This document shows, in pieces, positions 44,449-54,568 of a DNA stretch of 64,000 bases. Position 1 is the stretch's first letter; each line of letters opens with the position of its first letter. The stretch is from Lachnospiraceae bacterium UBA7182. GTDB taxonomy: Bacteria > Bacillota > Clostridia > Lachnospirales > Lachnospiraceae. A program made the translations under genes and the position numbers. The stretch spans positions 68,293-132,292 of the forward strand of contig DKVI01000074.1 of NCBI GenBank assembly GCA_002491115.1, read 5' to 3'. Under the pieces are notes generated by a model. That model saw only the letters and a list, made by a program, of their open reading frames with translations, was not told the origin of the DNA and did not search any database.

Positions 44449-45921
44449 ATGGCGGAAAAAATTGAATCCTTACCGGAAGCCAGACTTCTCTTGATGTCTT
44501 TGCGTTCGGTTGGGTATACTGAGGAAACAGCAATTGCTGATATCATAGATAACAGTATTTCAGCAGATGCAACAGCTATACATATAAATTTTAGTTGGGA
44601 TAAGCAGAAAATTATTATATCAGATAATGGCAAAGGCATGAACAAAGAATCGCTTATTCGAAATATGCGCATTGGTTCTGCAGATCCAGCAAAGATTCGA
44701 AAAGTTAAAGATCTGGGGCGATTTGGCATGGGAATGAAGACGGCAGCATTTTCTCTCGGAAAGCGATTGACAGTAGTTGCGAAATCAGACGGCAACTATT
44801 CCAATGCTTCATGGGATCTTGATGCAGTTACGGAAATTGGTTGGAAATTATTGATTCAAGAGGATAATGAATTAGCTGAGTATTACCCGTTGATTAAAGA
44901 CGAGGGTACTGTTGTTATCATTGAAAAACTTGATCGCCTGATTGATAGTACTAATCTCTCAAAGTCAAAGAACAGATTTTATAGAGTGATAGATAGGACA
45001 GAGAAACATATCAGCCTTACATTTCATCGTTTTATAGAGGAAGAAGGGATTTCTTTTTATTTGCAGGGAAACCCCATTATAGCATGGAATCCGTTTATTC
45101 TTGAGAACAGAGCCACGGAAGAAAAACCGGAAGAATACTGTTATTCTGACGATGGAAATCATCTAGTTGTTATTCAGCCATATATTCTTCCGCACAAAAC
45201 AAAATTTGCATCAAAAGAGGATTATGACAAAGCTGGAGGTTTTAAAGGCTGGAATTTTCACCAAGGTTTTTATGTTTACAGAAATAAGAGGCTTATTGTA
45301 TATGGGACATGGTTTGATTATGTCAAAAAGGAACCTGCATATAATCTTGCAAGGATTAAGCTAGACATCACTTCGGACAGTGATGAACTGTGGAGCATTG
45401 ATATCAAGAAATCAACGGCATCTCTTCCATTGTTTGTTAAGGATACCATTGAACATATTATCGATGTAACGGTTGAGAATTCTGCAAGGGTTTATAATTC
45501 ACGTGGAACATATTCAAGAAATAGTACTGTGCCCAATTTGAGTTATGTATGGGAACAGTGCAAGGTAAACGGAAGATATATATTTCATATTAACAAAAAG
45601 CATACATTGTTGACCAAGATAAAGGAACAATTGGATGATTATGGGAGAGAGGCTTTAGCGGCATATCTTGCTCTTGTAGAAAATTTTGCACCATTTATGA
45701 TGTCTGGCGTGACAGAAACACTCCAAGGCGCAGGTGATACTCATAAAATGAATATATCTTCCATAGAATATCGCACTGAAGTTAGTGAATTGAAACAGTA
45801 TATGGACTTATTTAAGGAACAAGGATTTACAAATGAGGAAATCAGGACTACTTTTTTGGAAATGCCTAATTACAGGCATTTGAAACAGATAATCCTGCAG
45901 ATGACGGAGGACGAATCATGA
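44449..45921 (+). CDS. MORC/MutL-like GHKL ATPase of the Z1 restriction system
   Basis: 490 residues, GGAAAGAG before the ATG. The GHKL motifs are AIADIIDNSIS (N-box, ~29-38), ISDNGKGMNKES (~58-68) and GRFGMGMKTAAFSLG (~90-105), as in HSP90/MutL/MORC ATPases. A MutL-type transducer domain follows. Iyer and colleagues described this ATPase with Z1, PD-(D/E)XK, AIPR and methyltransferase genes as a restriction system related to the origin of MORC proteins. It starts the AT-rich cassette; its stop overlaps the Z1 start by 4 bases. It probably acts as a clamp that opens and closes with ATP. Confidence 0.88.
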   Translation: MAEKIESLPEARLLLMSLRSVGYTEETAIADIIDNSISADATAIHINFSWDKQKIIISDNGKGMNKESLIRNMRIGSADPAKIRKVKDLGRFGMGMKTAAFSLGKRLTVVAKSDGNYSNASWDLDAVTEIGWKLLIQEDNELAEYYPLIKDEGTVVIIEKLDRLIDSTNLSKSKNRFYRVIDRTEKHISLTFHRFIEEEGISFYLQGNPIIAWNPFILENRATEEKPEEYCYSDDGNHLVVIQPYILPHKTKFASKEDYDKAGGFKGWNFHQGFYVYRNKRLIVYGTWFDYVKKEPAYNLARIKLDITSDSDELWSIDIKKSTASLPLFVKDTIEHIIDVTVENSARVYNSRGTYSRNSTVPNLSYVWEQCKVNGRYIFHINKKHTLLTKIKEQLDDYGREALAAYLALVENFAPFMMSGVTETLQGAGDTHKMNISSIEYRTEVSELKQYMDLFKEQGFTNEEIRTTFLEMPNYRHLKQIILQMTEDES

Positions 45922-48728
45922 TGCGACTACCAGATGGATTGAGTAAATCTGAAAAAGAATTATATAAAGCAATATTTACAGAATGCGATGAACGGATTAG
46001 GGAGGGATTGGCTATTCAGGAAGCGATACAAAACGTGGTAACCAAGTATGCTCGGATTGTTACAGATGTGAAGACTCTTAGGCTGTTCCTTCAGTCAGAA
46101 ATTACTGTGTTTTCAGATCCAACGATTGCAATCACAACAGAAGAGGTTAGGCAAGACAGATGGTGGGATGAACAGAAATCGAATCCTTCTTTATTAAGAG
46201 AATATTGGACCAGATATTATGACTATATGTGCCTTAAGCCATCATGGAGCATACGCGCAATAAATGACATAGATGATTCTACAGATAAAGTGATGAACGC
46301 TTTATCCAATCCACATTCTTTGATTGAAAAAGAACGCATGGGATTGGTGTTTGGATATGTACAATCTGGAAAAACAGCACATTATATTGGACTGATTAAC
46401 AAAGCATATGATGCCGGATACAAGATCATTATTGTTTTGTCCGGTATCCATAACAGTTTGAGGAGCCAGACGCAGGCACGAATAGATGAAGAAGTGCTCG
46501 GATATGAAACGAGCATAGAGTACTTGCAACACGGTGAGATGGAAAAAAATCGTATAGGTGTTGGCGTTGGGAGGCAAAACGAAATATTGGGGACCATGCT
46601 TCAGTCGATCACCACTCGTGACGAGAAGGGAGACGTAACAAAGAATACAATTGGTGTAAATGTAAATCCGCCATTTTTGATTGTTACAAAGAAAATAGCT
46701 ACTGTTCTTAGGAATGTTATTAAATATTTTGAAAAAAGTCCAATAGCAGATTCAGAAAATGGGAAAAAATTCATTCCATCTGATTATCCTGCATTGATTA
46801 TCGATGATGAGGCGGATCAGGCTTCCATAAATACGAAAGAAACTAGGGATAAAGACGGAAATTATTTGGATGAGTACAATCCTTCTACCATTAATGGACT
46901 TATAAGAAAGCTGCTTATGCTTTTTAAATGCAGGTCATATGTAGGATATACAGCAACGCCATATGCAAATATTTTTATTGATCCTAAAATTTTGGACAAT
47001 CCGTTTGGTAGCGATATATTTCCAAGAGATTTCATTTTCAAGGCTCCAAGATCAAGCATGTATGTTGGAGCACGGGAGTTTTTCGGCTTAAATGGAGATG
47101 AAACGACTCCTGTTATGCCTTTATACAGAAAAATAGAGAATGGTTCAAGCTATCTTGGAAAAGGAAGCAAAGCAGATGATCTGATTGGTCCGATACCGGA
47201 AGATATGAAAAAAGCTGTCAGATATTTTGTTGTTTCAACAGCATTAAGAAATTGTCGCGGGCAGGCTAATAAACCTAATACTATGCTGATTCATATTATT
47301 CGTTTTGTAAACCAACAAAATCAATTGAAGAAAAAAGTCAAAGAATATTATGAAGATCTTGAGAACCAGATTCGTTATGGGGACTTTGAGATAAAGGAAG
47401 AATTGAGAAGTATCTGGGAAAATGATTATATTCCGACAACAAAAAAGATGAAACAGTATTTTCCGAGATATATGGATGGGTGCAATGACATTTCATGGAA
47501 TGAGATATGGACGGAGATTGTCAGACTTGCAACTAAAAAAGAGATTACCATATATAGTGTAAATGGAAAGAGTAAGGATTCTCTTATATATAAAGATCAT
47601 GAAGGAAAGACCTTTAATGTAATTGTTATTGGTGGAGACAAATTGTCCAGAGGCTTGACACTTGAAGGACTTACCATTAGTTATTTTACAAGAGGATCCA
47701 ACACATATGATACTTTGATGCAAATGGGACGTTGGTTTGGTTTTCGACCGGGATATTTGGATGCATGTAGGCTTTTTACAACGAGTGATCTTTATGGAAA
47801 ATTCTCGCATATTTCTATGGCAACAGAGGATTTGGCAGAACAGTTTGAATACATGGATGAAGTGGATCAAACCCCTAAAGATTTTGGACTCAGGGTTGCG
47901 ACACACCCGACTTTACTTATTACAAGCCGTAATAAACTAAGAAGTGGAATAGAGACAAAACGTGATTTCAGCTGTAAATTAAGCCAGACCAGAGTATTTG
48001 ATATTGATGGAGAAACCTTTGATCATAACTTTGAAGCTGTTGAGGTGTTGCTTAAGTCTATTGGTAAGCCTATTACAGCAGAACAATACAAAGATGAATT
48101 CCAAAAGGAAAAACCAGGAAGCCACTACTTCTGGAGAAAGGTCTCTGGGCAATTAGTCGCGTCGTTCTTTGAAAATTATGAAACTTCTGCAATTGCTTCT
48201 AGGGCTAATAGTAAATATATGGCGGATTATGTCAGAGAAATGAATCGGGTAGGGGGATTAACTGATTGGACGATATGCCTGATTAACATCCGGCAGGAGA
48301 GCAGAAACGATTTTCAGATTGTAGGGCTGTCGGTTGGAGCAGGTATATACAGAAAAGAAGGCAGTGGGGTGGACTCTGGTGCGGATGGCACGGTATCTAT
48401 TCATACAATGACATCTGCTGGACATGAATACTATGACTATACAGAGTCATTGGATAGGAAACGTGAAGAACTTAAAAGGAAATTTGAACTTGAGAGAAAA
48501 AGAGGAATAAGCGAGAGGATTAGAAGTGCTACCAGGGAGTTCAGCAAAGGGCTACTGTTGCTCTACCCAATTGCTGATGCAGGGAAACTCCGTGAATCTA
48601 TGGACGGTCATAAAACACCGTTTGGTTTTGCTGTAGTATTCCCAGATAGGCATGGAAAAGGAGAGTTGAAATCATACCGCTTAAATGAGATTGCAGTGGA
48701 GAAAGATAACGATGAGCTATACAACTGA
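45918..48728 (+). CDS. Z1 domain SF2 helicase/endonuclease
   Basis: 936 residues. Motifs: Walker A GYVQSGKTAHY (~147-156), LIIDDEADQASIN (~293, Walker B), GYTATPYANIFID (~343, motif III region), SRGLTLEGL (~577, marking the Z1 domain) and QMGRWFGFRPGY (~600, motif VI). The Z1 family is defined by these. It is predicted to be the motor of a DNA restriction system and has no obvious nuclease motif of its own. Overlaps: 4 bases with the ATPase gene and 17 with the DUF4420 gene. Confidence 0.92.
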   Translation: MMRLPDGLSKSEKELYKAIFTECDERIREGLAIQEAIQNVVTKYARIVTDVKTLRLFLQSEITVFSDPTIAITTEEVRQDRWWDEQKSNPSLLREYWTRYYDYMCLKPSWSIRAINDIDDSTDKVMNALSNPHSLIEKERMGLVFGYVQSGKTAHYIGLINKAYDAGYKIIIVLSGIHNSLRSQTQARIDEEVLGYETSIEYLQHGEMEKNRIGVGVGRQNEILGTMLQSITTRDEKGDVTKNTIGVNVNPPFLIVTKKIATVLRNVIKYFEKSPIADSENGKKFIPSDYPALIIDDEADQASINTKETRDKDGNYLDEYNPSTINGLIRKLLMLFKCRSYVGYTATPYANIFIDPKILDNPFGSDIFPRDFIFKAPRSSMYVGAREFFGLNGDETTPVMPLYRKIENGSSYLGKGSKADDLIGPIPEDMKKAVRYFVVSTALRNCRGQANKPNTMLIHIIRFVNQQNQLKKKVKEYYEDLENQIRYGDFEIKEELRSIWENDYIPTTKKMKQYFPRYMDGCNDISWNEIWTEIVRLATKKEITIYSVNGKSKDSLIYKDHEGKTFNVIVIGGDKLSRGLTLEGLTISYFTRGSNTYDTLMQMGRWFGFRPGYLDACRLFTTSDLYGKFSHISMATEDLAEQFEYMDEVDQTPKDFGLRVATHPTLLITSRNKLRSGIETKRDFSCKLSQTRVFDIDGETFDHNFEAVEVLLKSIGKPITAEQYKDEFQKEKPGSHYFWRKVSGQLVASFFENYETSAIASRANSKYMADYVREMNRVGGLTDWTICLINIRQESRNDFQIVGLSVGAGIYRKEGSGVDSGADGTVSIHTMTSAGHEYYDYTESLDRKREELKRKFELERKRGISERIRSATREFSKGLLLLYPIADAGKLRESMDGHKTPFGFAVVFPDRHGKGELKSYRLNEIAVEKDNDELYN

Positions 48729-49728
48729 AATGTACACATCTATTAAAAAAGATATTCAAAACAGACAAAATTTTTCAGGCCATAATGCCAGTCGAATGTT
48801 GGAATATAATAATGGGATTATTATGGTTTTTTCTATCGAGACTGTTTTATTGAGAAGAGAGGCTTATATTTCACTTGCTAATTTTCCAGAAGGAATTCAG
48901 TTTCCTAAGTGGCGAGGCGTTTCAATAGATATAGCTCAGCTTCCAGTATATGGAAGTGACAGGTATTATGTGAGATTTGTTCAACTTCCAGAAAGTGAAG
49001 ATTACATTTTTGAAATTGTTGTAGAAGATTTAAGGCAAGCTGTTGCAAGACTCCAGAGTCCGGAAAATGGTATAAATGTAATAATTGACATATTAACAAA
49101 GTGGAAACAGTTCTTTCAGTTGGAGAAAAAGCTTGTGATGACAGACGAAATGCAGGAAGGCTTATATGGAGAACTGACCTTTCTTGAAAAATCACTAACA
49201 TCGATAGGAACATCATCTGTAGCAAATTGGGTAGGAGGAGAAAAAGAAACGCATGACTTCTATTTTGGTAGTAATGCGGTGGAAGTCAAGACTACTTCCA
49301 GAAGGGAGCCTTATAGTGTACAAATTACCAGTGAATATCAGTTGGATTCCAAAGATGTAGATGGTAGATTATTTCTTTATGCAATTGCATTAAGAAAAAG
49401 CAAACAGTCTGGTGAACGATTGCCGGAGATCGTTTCGAGAATACGTGATAGGCTGATTGGGGATTTCTCTATGAAAATGAGATTTAATGACAAGCTTCTA
49501 CAGTATGGATACATAGATGGTATAGAAGAATTATATTTAACAGGGTTCCATATCAGAGACACATATGCATATGAAGTAAAAGACAAATTTCCCCAAATTA
49601 TTAGAACTATGCTTCGGACTGGTGTGTCTAAAGTGACCTATGAATTATCCCTATCACAGTGTACTCCTTATATTTGTTCTGAAGAACAGTTAATTCGAGT
49701 ATTAAGGGGAGATGGAGTGTATGGTTAG
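48712..49728 (+). CDS. PD-(D/E)XK motif protein (DUF4420)
   Basis: About 338 residues from the ATG at 48712 (GGAG at 48698); the in-frame ATG at 48685 lies deep within the Z1 gene. The nuclease core is THDFYFGSNAVEVKTTSRRE (~178-198), with Asp and the E-x-K pair. DUF4420 proteins are the restriction nucleases of Z1/MORC cassettes. It overlaps Z1 by 17 bases and AIPR by 8, so its output is tied to its neighbours. Confidence 0.88.
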   Translation: MSYTTEMYTSIKKDIQNRQNFSGHNASRMLEYNNGIIMVFSIETVLLRREAYISLANFPEGIQFPKWRGVSIDIAQLPVYGSDRYYVRFVQLPESEDYIFEIVVEDLRQAVARLQSPENGINVIIDILTKWKQFFQLEKKLVMTDEMQEGLYGELTFLEKSLTSIGTSSVANWVGGEKETHDFYFGSNAVEVKTTSRREPYSVQITSEYQLDSKDVDGRLFLYAIALRKSKQSGERLPEIVSRIRDRLIGDFSMKMRFNDKLLQYGYIDGIEELYLTGFHIRDTYAYEVKDKFPQIIRTMLRTGVSKVTYELSLSQCTPYICSEEQLIRVLRGDGVYG

Positions 49729-51505
49729 TAATAGGATTTTAGAGTTTTACACAGAAATAAGAGAAGAGATTATGAGTAGGGTAAAAAATAGGGAATATGA
49801 GTCAACTAATGCTGCTTTCAAAAATGTGTTTATCTCTTATTTGGCGGAAACTGGTGATACATCCGTTGCTGACTGTGTTTTCCTTGATTTCAAGAAAGAT
49901 GCAGACAAAATGCGGTTGGACGGCTATGCTTATAGTGAGTATTTTCATTCCCTAACACTGCTGATCAGTGTATATGAAGTTAAAGATAATCCTGAGAAAA
50001 TGAGAAAAACGGAAATTGACAGGCAATTGAAGAAAGCCTTAAAATTCTATAAATATTGTAGCACGGATTATTTTAAGGATATGGAAGAATCTGGTGAAGG
50101 GTTTCAAGCATTTGAATTTATAAATGTACATAAAAAAGATATCGAAACTGTGACAATTGTTCTTATAACAAATAATGAAGCAATTCCATTTGTTCCTGCA
50201 GATACAAAAGTGGGAAAGGTAACGATTAGATATGACGTGTGGGACATTGAAAGACTTTACAATGCAGTGTTCACAGGTGAGAAGGTCTCAAAACAACTGG
50301 TTGTACGGTTGAAAACAAAATACAAGGCACCGCTGACTCTCATTCGTGTTCCTGCAGTCAATGAAATATATGATTGTTATGTTGGGGTTATTTCAGGAGA
50401 GTTGCTTGCCAGAATTTATAAAGACGAAGGTCAAGATCTGATTCAGAGGAATGTAAGATCGTTTCTGCAGGCTACAGGAAAGGTAAATAAGGGTATCAAG
50501 AATTCACTTGCTACTGAGCCGGAAATGTTTATGGCATATAATAATGGAATTTCCACAGTTGCGGACAATATTGTTGTAGACGAGGTTTCTCATGGAGATG
50601 TAGTGATTATTAATGAAATAACCGGTTGGCAGATTGTTAACGGAGGCCAGACAACAGCATCAATATATAATGGGCTTCAAAACAAATTGAATCTTGCAAA
50701 TGTTTTTGTGCAGATAAAGCTTACTGTCATAAAAAAACATGATCAGGATAACGAGATTATCCATAATATATCTCAATACGCAAACAGTCAGAATAAAATT
50801 AATATGTCGGACTTTAATGCAAATGATCCCTATCATGTTAGAATGGAACAGATATCACGTTCCACATTTATTCCGGTTGAGAGAGGAAAAGGAACTGACC
50901 AATGGTTTTATGAGCGTGCTCGAGGACAATATTTGGTTGAGTTGGGCAGGCAACCAACTCTAGCTACAAAGAAGCAGTTCAAGGCAAGATGTCCCAAAAA
51001 TCGTTGTTTGTCAAAAACAGTTGCTGCAAAATGTATGATGGCGTGGATGGGGCACCCGAATATTGTAAGTAAGGGTCTTGAAACAAACTTTATTTACTTT
51101 TCAGAGAAGATTCAAAAGGGAGAAGTGCCAAAACCTTCTGTACAGGCATATACTGAAATGATTGCGCAGGTGATTTTGTTTAATACAGTAGACAAAATTA
51201 TTGCCCATGCCAAATATGGCGGTTTTAAGGCGCAACAGGATTATTACACGGTAGCATTGATTGGTAAGTATTATCGCGAGCGTGTGAATTTGAACCAAAT
51301 CTGGAGGTTACAAACACTTTCAGATGAATTAATAAGAATAATTCCAGAAGTAGCTGATTTTGTGTGGCAGCATTTTCAGAATCCAACTGTTCCGGGAGTA
51401 AATACAGGGCAATGGTGTAAGAAAGAAGAATGTTGGGAGCTTTTGCAAAGCCGTTTTGAGAGTAGTAAATTATATAAGAGGAACGAAAATGTACAAGGTA
51501 ATTGA
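49721..51505 (+). CDS. AIPR family protein (abortive-infection phage resistance)
   Basis: About 594 residues. ATG at 49721, 9 bases after AAGGGGAG; the ATG at 49712 has no spacing to it. The AIPR signature regions are visible: EPEMFMAYNNGIS, WQIVNGGQTTASIYN (~305-318), SQYANSQNKI, DQWFYERARGQY. AIPR was named from phage abortive infection, and members carry a predicted nuclease fold at the N-terminus (DKMRLDGYAYSEY region). In this cassette it is one of several effectors. Mechanism not established. Confidence 0.9.
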   Translation: MVSNRILEFYTEIREEIMSRVKNREYESTNAAFKNVFISYLAETGDTSVADCVFLDFKKDADKMRLDGYAYSEYFHSLTLLISVYEVKDNPEKMRKTEIDRQLKKALKFYKYCSTDYFKDMEESGEGFQAFEFINVHKKDIETVTIVLITNNEAIPFVPADTKVGKVTIRYDVWDIERLYNAVFTGEKVSKQLVVRLKTKYKAPLTLIRVPAVNEIYDCYVGVISGELLARIYKDEGQDLIQRNVRSFLQATGKVNKGIKNSLATEPEMFMAYNNGISTVADNIVVDEVSHGDVVIINEITGWQIVNGGQTTASIYNGLQNKLNLANVFVQIKLTVIKKHDQDNEIIHNISQYANSQNKINMSDFNANDPYHVRMEQISRSTFIPVERGKGTDQWFYERARGQYLVELGRQPTLATKKQFKARCPKNRCLSKTVAAKCMMAWMGHPNIVSKGLETNFIYFSEKIQKGEVPKPSVQAYTEMIAQVILFNTVDKIIAHAKYGGFKAQQDYYTVALIGKYYRERVNLNQIWRLQTLSDELIRIIPEVADFVWQHFQNPTVPGVNTGQWCKKEECWELLQSRFESSKLYKRNENVQGN

Positions 51506-53261
51506 CTTGTTTGCCGGAGCTGGTGGATTGAGTCTTGGGTTTCGGCAAACCGGACAATTTAATATTGTTATGGCGGCAGAGAATAACTTAAATGCAAGAA
51601 ATACTTATTCTTATAATCATCAAAATACAGAAATACTCAATGATGTTAAAGAAATTGATTATAAGAAGCTACGGCGTAAATATGGTGCAATCGATGTAGT
51701 TATTGGAGGGCCGCCATGTCAGGGGTTTTCGAATGCAAACAGACAACGTGCAATAATTAGCACGAATAATGGTTTAGTAAAGGAATATGTAAGAGCTATT
51801 ATTGATCTAAAACCATCCTTGTTTGTGATGGAAAATGTCAGTATGCTGAAGTCTGATATTCACCGTTTTTATTGTACTGAAGAAGATGATAAAATGCTCC
51901 ATCGTTTGCAGATTTCGTGTAGAGACGATATTCTGGAATTATTAAAACCATTTCAAGGTTTTGATGTATTACTAGAGAGTATAAAGGAATCATTTCGGGA
52001 ATATAGAAACTATCTATGGAATGAGGAGTTTTTTCATATGGTTAATATTTTATTTAAAAGAATCAATAATAAAGATAAGTTTAATGGTTCCTTTGAAAGA
52101 TATAAAAAACGTCTTAGAAAGTATGCGAAGAGTGAGGAACGGTGTATTCCAGAGGATAAAATAGGAGAAGTATATGAAAAATTGTATGCTGCTTTGTTGG
52201 TGGACTATAAGAATCCTCACGAATCGGAAAAATTGATTGAAACGATAAAAGTATCAGTCAGTTTGCAGCGGATGTATGTGAAGTATGCAGAATTGAAAAA
52301 TAATAAAATCGACATAGGAGAATTTATATGGGATAAAGAAATCTGTGTTAGACTACGATCGTATTCTGTATTGGATTATATTAAGAAAACTCTTGAGCAT
52401 GATTTGTTTCCATACAACATTGAATGTACAACATTAAATGCTGTACATTATGGAGCTCCACAGAGAAGAGAACGTTTTATTATAATTGGTAGCAGAATTG
52501 GTGAGAAACTTCAAGTGCCAAATGGAACTTTCACAGAAGAAAATTATCGTACGGTTCGTCAGGCAATAGGAGATCTTGAGAATATTAAAACTTCTGTTGA
52601 CCAGTTTGCTAGTGGAATTCCTCTTGACAGGATAGATTATGGTGATAATGATTTATTGAAACTTCTTCGGGACAGTGATACTTTGAAAAATCATTTTAGC
52701 ACTGCCACAGGTAATATAGCACAAAAACGGTTTGATGCACTTGAAGAGGGTGGCAATTTTCATACACTTCCTGAAGAATTGAAAAGTACATATTCAGATG
52801 GCAAAAGGACACAAAGCACAATTTACTTAAAGTTAAAGTATGATGAACCATCAGGGACCGTTGTTAATGTTAGAAAGTCTATGTGGGTTCATCCAGCAAT
52901 AAGTAGAGCTTTAAGTGTAAGAGAGGCAGCAAGATTACAGACGTTTCCAGATAGTTTTGTTTTTAAGGGAACAAAAGATTCTCAGTATCAACAAGTGGGA
53001 AATGCTGTACCACCTATATTGGCGAAAGCTATTGCTGATGCTGTTAGGAAATATCTGGATTCACATAAAAATGTTCCAGTAAAGGACAAGATTCTTATTG
53101 AAATAGATACAGACCCAGAGGCAACACAGATGGAAATTGCCCAAAGAGTGGGAGTGTCTCAGGCAACAGTTAGTATGAAACTAAAAACAATGAATAGTGA
53201 GGGTTTAATCGAAAGGGTTCAAATTGATCAAAAGAAGAGCGTATGGTGTGTAAAACGATAG
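51489..53261 (+). CDS. DNA (cytosine-5) methyltransferase with insertion and C-terminal HTH
   Basis: 590 residues; ATG at 51489 with AAGAGGA 6 bases before it. Motif I VIDLFAGAGGLSLGF (~4-18), motif IV GGPPCQGFS (73-81, catalytic C79 or nearby), motif VI MENV (114-117), motif VIII APQRRERF (323-330) and motif X GNAVPP (~504-509). The roughly 200 residues between ENV and QRR are far longer than in standard enzymes. Residues ~535-580 (TQMEIAQRVGVSQATVSMKL) form a winged helix-turn-helix, which may let the protein control its own operon. It protects host DNA from the cassette's nucleases. Confidence 0.92.
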   Translation: MYKVIDLFAGAGGLSLGFRQTGQFNIVMAAENNLNARNTYSYNHQNTEILNDVKEIDYKKLRRKYGAIDVVIGGPPCQGFSNANRQRAIISTNNGLVKEYVRAIIDLKPSLFVMENVSMLKSDIHRFYCTEEDDKMLHRLQISCRDDILELLKPFQGFDVLLESIKESFREYRNYLWNEEFFHMVNILFKRINNKDKFNGSFERYKKRLRKYAKSEERCIPEDKIGEVYEKLYAALLVDYKNPHESEKLIETIKVSVSLQRMYVKYAELKNNKIDIGEFIWDKEICVRLRSYSVLDYIKKTLEHDLFPYNIECTTLNAVHYGAPQRRERFIIIGSRIGEKLQVPNGTFTEENYRTVRQAIGDLENIKTSVDQFASGIPLDRIDYGDNDLLKLLRDSDTLKNHFSTATGNIAQKRFDALEEGGNFHTLPEELKSTYSDGKRTQSTIYLKLKYDEPSGTVVNVRKSMWVHPAISRALSVREAARLQTFPDSFVFKGTKDSQYQQVGNAVPPILAKAIADAVRKYLDSHKNVPVKDKILIEIDTDPEATQMEIAQRVGVSQATVSMKLKTMNSEGLIERVQIDQKKSVWCVKR

Positions 53262-53317
53262 ATTTGTCGGATAGCAATTATACGGCTAGTGAAATTGATA
53301 AGGAAGGAGATGAATAA

Positions 53318-54115
53318 GTGCTGGAGAAAAGAACAGGAACTAAATGGAGCCGAGATGAAACTATTTTGGCATTTGATTTATACTGCCGTACACCTTTTGG
53401 AAAAATTAGTCAATGTAATCCTGAGATTATTGAGCTTGCTAAGTTGCTTGGACGTACTCCTGGATCTGTAGGATTGAAGATGCATAATCTTGCACACTAT
53501 GATCCGGAGTTGAAAAAAAGAAATGTAACAGCTATGGCACATGGTAGCAAGCTTGATGAAGAAATTTACATTGAATTCTCAAGTGATTGGACCAATCTTT
53601 CCTATCAAGCTCAGATTATACGTGCAAGGATGCAGAATAAAAGTCTCTCTGAGATTATCGATTTTGGTGATATTGATAAGATGCCAGCTGGTCAATACCG
53701 TGAACAGATGATGAAGGCTAGGGTAGGACAGTATTTTTTTAGAATGGCAGTATTGAATTCGTATGATAATTGTTGTTGTATTACGGGATTAAAGAGTCCT
53801 GAGCTTATTGTTGCAAGTCACATTAAGCCATGGAAAGTGAGCGATGAACATACAGAGCGAACGAATCCATGCAATGGATTATGCTTAAATTCTTTGCATG
53901 ATAAAGCATTCGATAGAGGGCTTATCACGTTGGATAAGAATTATAGAATTATTATCTCTAACAAGCTAAAAGAAATGGAAATGGATACAGGTACAAGAAG
54001 ATGGATTATGGGGTATGAGAAATGTCAAATAACGCTTCCAAACAAATTTTTGCCGGGAAAAGATTTCATAGAGTATCACAATGATGTGATTTTTCAAGGA
54101 GAATTATGTGGATAA
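53318..54115 (+). CDS. HNH endonuclease
   Basis: 265 residues from a GTG at 53318, AAGGAG 8 bases before. An N-terminal SANT/Myb-like helical start (KWSRDETILAFDLYC) is followed by a C-terminal HNH_2 domain: CCITGLKSPELIVASHIKPW (~155-172), NPCNGLCLNSLHDKAFDRG (~180-198). H168, N-x(n)-H193 provide a metal-binding active site. Such HNH proteins act as restriction nucleases with cytosine methyltransferases. Its stop overlaps the Vsr start by 8 bases. Confidence 0.88.
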   Translation: MLEKRTGTKWSRDETILAFDLYCRTPFGKISQCNPEIIELAKLLGRTPGSVGLKMHNLAHYDPELKKRNVTAMAHGSKLDEEIYIEFSSDWTNLSYQAQIIRARMQNKSLSEIIDFGDIDKMPAGQYREQMMKARVGQYFFRMAVLNSYDNCCCITGLKSPELIVASHIKPWKVSDEHTERTNPCNGLCLNSLHDKAFDRGLITLDKNYRIIISNKLKEMEMDTGTRRWIMGYEKCQITLPNKFLPGKDFIEYHNDVIFQGELCG

Positions 54116-54557
54116 TTTGACAGTAGAGCAACGTCGTAAGAATATGCAGCATATTCGTTCTAAAGATACTAAAATTGAAAAGGCTCTTAGAAAGGCTTTG
54201 TGGAGTAAAGGGTATCGTTATAGAAAAAACTGCAAAAGTGTACCAGGAAAACCGGATATTGTGTTTACAAAATACAAGATAGCAATATTTTGCGATGGAG
54301 AATTTTTTCATGGTAAGGACTGGGAAGTGCTTAAACCACATTTGGAAATAAGCAATAATAGTGAATATTGGATCAACAAAATTTCACGAAATATACAGCG
54401 TGATGATCAAATAAACAAAGAACTTTTATTTCAAGGTTGGACTGTAATTCGATTCTGGGGAAAAGAAATCATAAAGAACACGGATGAGTGTGTAAAAGTA
54501 ATCGAAGAAACTATTTTCAATTTGAAAATAGAAGAGACAGAAATCGATGTGGATTAG
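54108..54557 (+). CDS. vsr: Very short patch repair endonuclease (Vsr family)
   Basis: 149 residues; GTG at 54108, AAGGAG 6 bases before. Conserved Vsr parts: EQRRKNMQHIRSKDTKIEKA, KPDIVF (D48 region, active site), FCDGEFFHGKDW and WINKISRNIQRDD. It normally nicks T:G mismatches caused by 5-methylcytosine deamination; in R-M contexts it guards the methylated sites. Compared with E. coli Vsr, whose zinc ligands include cysteines in GCFWHGHHC and WEC, this protein has GEFFHGKDW and WGK, so the structural zinc site seems absent. Confidence 0.87.
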   Translation: MDNLTVEQRRKNMQHIRSKDTKIEKALRKALWSKGYRYRKNCKSVPGKPDIVFTKYKIAIFCDGEFFHGKDWEVLKPHLEISNNSEYWINKISRNIQRDDQINKELLFQGWTVIRFWGKEIIKNTDECVKVIEETIFNLKIEETEIDVD

Positions 54558-54568
54558 TTGTAAAATGA

